NCBI GenBank assembly: GCA_934486785.1
Contig: CAKSQK010000002.1
Span: 62,001-126,000, forward strand
DNA length: 64,000 bases
Source of the DNA: an uncultured Niabella sp.
Lineage (GTDB): Bacteria > Bacteroidota > Bacteroidia > Chitinophagales > Chitinophagaceae
Direction: 5' to 3'
Part shown: piece after piece, positions 62,394 through 64,000 of the stretch
How the letters are laid out: each line of letters begins with the position of its first letter
How positions within the stretch are numbered: position 1 is the first letter of the stretch
The notes under the pieces: generated by a model
Seen by the model: the letters and a program-made list of their open reading frames with translations, nothing else
The model's database searches: none
Told to the model about the DNA's origin: nothing
Made by a program: the position numbers and the translations under genes

Positions 62394-63662
62394 ATGCAGG
62401 CATCTATCATTACAATAGGCGATGAACTTTTAATTGGCCAGACCATTGATACCAACAGCGCTTTTATTGCACAGGAGTTTAACAAAATAGGGCTGTGGGT
62501 AAAAAGAAGGGTTGCCGTGGGCGATCATTTTGAAGATATTTGGAACGCGCTGGATGAAGAAGCCCGCCATTCGCAGATCATCATTATTACCGGCGGCCTT
62601 GGCCCCACGGCTGATGATATTACCAAGCCGTTGCTGTGCCGGTATTTTGGCGGGCAACTGGTTTTAAATGAAGAAGTGCTCCGGCATATTGAGCATTTGT
62701 TCAAAAATGTTTTTAAGCATAAAACGCCTTTATTAAAGCGCAACATCATGCAGGCAGAAGTGCCCGATGTATGCACCGTGCTTTTTAACGAAAGAGGTAC
62801 CGCACCGGGTATGTGGTTTGAAAAAGACGGGGAAGATGGCAAAAAAAGAATCTTCGTTTCATTGCCGGGCGTGCCGCATGAAATGAAAGGACTGCTGCTT
62901 GGCGAAGTGATACCCCGCCTGAAAAATGAATTTGACTTTGGAGCCGTATTGCACAAAACCGCCGTTACATTTGGCATGGGCGAATCTGCCGTGGCAGAAC
63001 TGTTGCAGCCGTTTGAAAATAGCTTACCACAGCATATAACCTTAGCATACCTGCCCAGCTTTGGAATGGTTAAAATGCGGCTCACGGCAAAGGGCAACAA
63101 TGAGGAAGCATTGGCAAAAGAACTGCACAATTATTTTGATCAACTGTGCAGCCAGGTAAAAGAAATTTTAATTGCAGGGCAAGATGCGCCCATGGAAGTG
63201 ATCGTGGGTGAATTGCTGAATAGCCGGGGCAAAACCCTGGCAACCGCCGAAAGCTGTACTGGTGGCAATATAGCACGCCTGATCACAAGAGTGGCAGGCT
63301 CATCGGCGTATTTTAATGGCAGTATTGTGGCTTATGCCAACGAGGCTAAAGAAGGAATTTTAAAAGTAAAGCACCAAACGCTTGAGATCCACGGGGCAGT
63401 AAGTGAACCCACAGTTACAGAAATGGTGAAAGGCGCCATTGAAGCGCTGGAAGCCGATTATGCGGTTGCAACTTCCGGCATTATGGGGCCGGGCGGTGGT
63501 AGCGGGCAAAAACCCGTGGGCACTGTTTGGATTGCTGCGGGCAACCGCGAAAAAGTTGAAACCAGGTTGTTGCAGTTGCGCTTTGACCGCGCTTATAACA
63601 CAGAGGTGGCAAGCGTGCAGGCGCTGAATTTTTTACGAAAGTTCATCACAGAGAACCCGTAA
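62394..63662 (+). CDS. cinA: CinA-family nicotinamide mononucleotide deamidase-related protein
   Basis: The 422-residue protein joins an N-terminal MoCF/COG1058 domain (ASIITIGDELLIGQTIDTNSAFIAQ, TGGLGPTADDITK) and a C-terminal CinA/PncC deamidase domain (residues about 265-420; LATAESCTGGNIARLIT, VAGSSAYFNGSIVAYANEAK, VATSGIMGPGGGSGQKPVGTV). The N-terminal part is a pyrophosphatase for ADP-ribose-like compounds; the C-terminal part deamidates NMN in NAD recycling. It is full length. The promoter box lies directly upstream. Confidence 0.95.
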   Translation: MQASIITIGDELLIGQTIDTNSAFIAQEFNKIGLWVKRRVAVGDHFEDIWNALDEEARHSQIIIITGGLGPTADDITKPLLCRYFGGQLVLNEEVLRHIEHLFKNVFKHKTPLLKRNIMQAEVPDVCTVLFNERGTAPGMWFEKDGEDGKKRIFVSLPGVPHEMKGLLLGEVIPRLKNEFDFGAVLHKTAVTFGMGESAVAELLQPFENSLPQHITLAYLPSFGMVKMRLTAKGNNEEALAKELHNYFDQLCSQVKEILIAGQDAPMEVIVGELLNSRGKTLATAESCTGGNIARLITRVAGSSAYFNGSIVAYANEAKEGILKVKHQTLEIHGAVSEPTVTEMVKGAIEALEADYAVATSGIMGPGGGSGQKPVGTVWIAAGNREKVETRLLQLRFDRAYNTEVASVQALNFLRKFITENP

Positions 63663-63803
63663 GTGACAAATCGTTATTTTTGTACGGTTGTGTAGTATAT
63701 TGTTATTGCCGTATTTGCAGGATGCGTAAGGGTACCACAGTACAAGTGTGCGACGCAAGTATGGCGGGATATGCACGCAGCCGGCATCATAAAAAAAATT
63801 AGC

Positions 63804-64000
63804 ATGGCAATAGTTGATCTTGTAATGCCCAAAATGGGAGAGAGTATTATGGAGGCTACTATTTTAAAGTGGCTGAAAAAGGTGGGCGACCCAGTAAGAA
63901 TGGACGAGAGCATTCTGGAAATTGCTACCGACAAAGTAGATACCGAAGTGCCCTCTACAGCCACGGGTGTGATAGCAGAAATATTGTTCCAGGAAAATGA
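63804..64000 (+). CDS. dihydrolipoamide acyltransferase (E2), N-terminal lipoyl domain, partial
   Basis: The gene starts at ATG 63804 and runs out of the window after 65 codons. The visible part is a complete N-terminal lipoyl domain: VDLVMPKMGESIMEATILKWL, KKVGDPV, and the lipoylation site TDKVDTEVPS, followed by GVIAEILF. This is the swinging-arm domain of 2-oxoacid dehydrogenase E2 subunits (pyruvate, 2-oxoglutarate or branched-chain type); the part that would decide which is off the window. A TATTTTTG box lies at 63675-63682, about 125 bases upstream. Confidence 0.9.
   Translation, partial: MAIVDLVMPKMGESIMEATILKWLKKVGDPVRMDESILEIATDKVDTEVPSTATGVIAEILFQEN

Noticed and set aside
62525..63130. 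201-codon minus-strand frame opposite cinA
   Set aside because: It lies entirely inside cinA, whose product matches the family over its full length.

Overview
The window looks like a chromosome segment from a member of the Bacteroidota, most likely the Chitinophagaceae/Sphingobacteriales side. The evidence is two SusC/SusD pairs with partner lipoproteins, many lipoprotein and twin-arginine signal peptides, promoters of the TTTG-N19-TAnnTTTG type, weak Shine-Dalgarno sequences, a Bacteroidota-type YidC, and lipoyl-E2, CinA and arginine deiminase/CtlX genes of that flavour. This assignment is inference from gene content; no 16S gene is present.

Layout. (1) 1-14.2 kb is a long minus-strand run. 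In transcription order it holds an exported DegT-type aminotransferase, a beta-propeller protein, a ceramidase-domain protein, two tandem TIM-barrel lipoproteins, three amidohydrolase-fold proteins (the last without metal ligands), a SusC split by a one-base frameshift, SusD and a DUF5017-like lipoprotein cut by the window edge. (2) 14.4-16.9 kb is a plus-strand pair: alpha/beta hydrolase and exported enolase-superfamily protein. (3) 16.9-29.7 kb, minus strand, is a second utilisation locus: a GHL6-like TIM-barrel protein, a GH27 alpha-galactosidase, a GH63-like (alpha/alpha)6 hydrolase, SusC, SusD and a DUF5017-like lipoprotein. (4) 29.8-32.7 kb, plus: PVC-type dehydrogenase, HiPIP and TMEM220-like membrane protein. 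(5) 33.0-36.7 kb, plus: second DegT protein, orphan TIM-barrel protein, SGNH hydrolase. (6) 36.8-38.4 kb: FN3-type lipoprotein. (7) 38.8-45.1 kb, minus: exported Gfo/Idh/MocA oxidoreductase, two ceramidase-domain proteins, third DegT protein, MurQ. (8) 45.5-50.7 kb, plus: second Gfo/Idh/MocA protein, HEAT plus double DUF1080 protein, small lipoprotein. (9) 50.7-64 kb is mostly housekeeping: TPR protein, small secreted proteins, YidC, tRNA-Ala(GGC) beside a tRNA remnant, holin/YtxH cluster, arginine deiminase plus CtlX, DctA, CinA, and the start of a dihydrolipoamide acyltransferase.

The accessory part (about 1-50 kb) appears to work as one system. Five near-identical sites with core GTACGTnnACG lie in promoter regions of its main transcription units (14388, 23189, 29770, 32830, 45326) and two of them are associated with exact TAnnTTTG boxes on both or one side. 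Ten proteins carry twin-arginine-type signals, including oxidoreductases, three PLP aminotransferases that keep the Schiff-base lysine, an enolase-superfamily enzyme, metal hydrolases and a HiPIP. My reading (inference) is an extracytoplasmic pathway that oxidises glycosides, probably at C3, cleaves keto-glycosides with DUF1080 domains, may interconvert keto and amino sugars, and imports products through the two SusCD systems. The substrate is not determined; GH27 suggests that alpha-galactosides are part of it.
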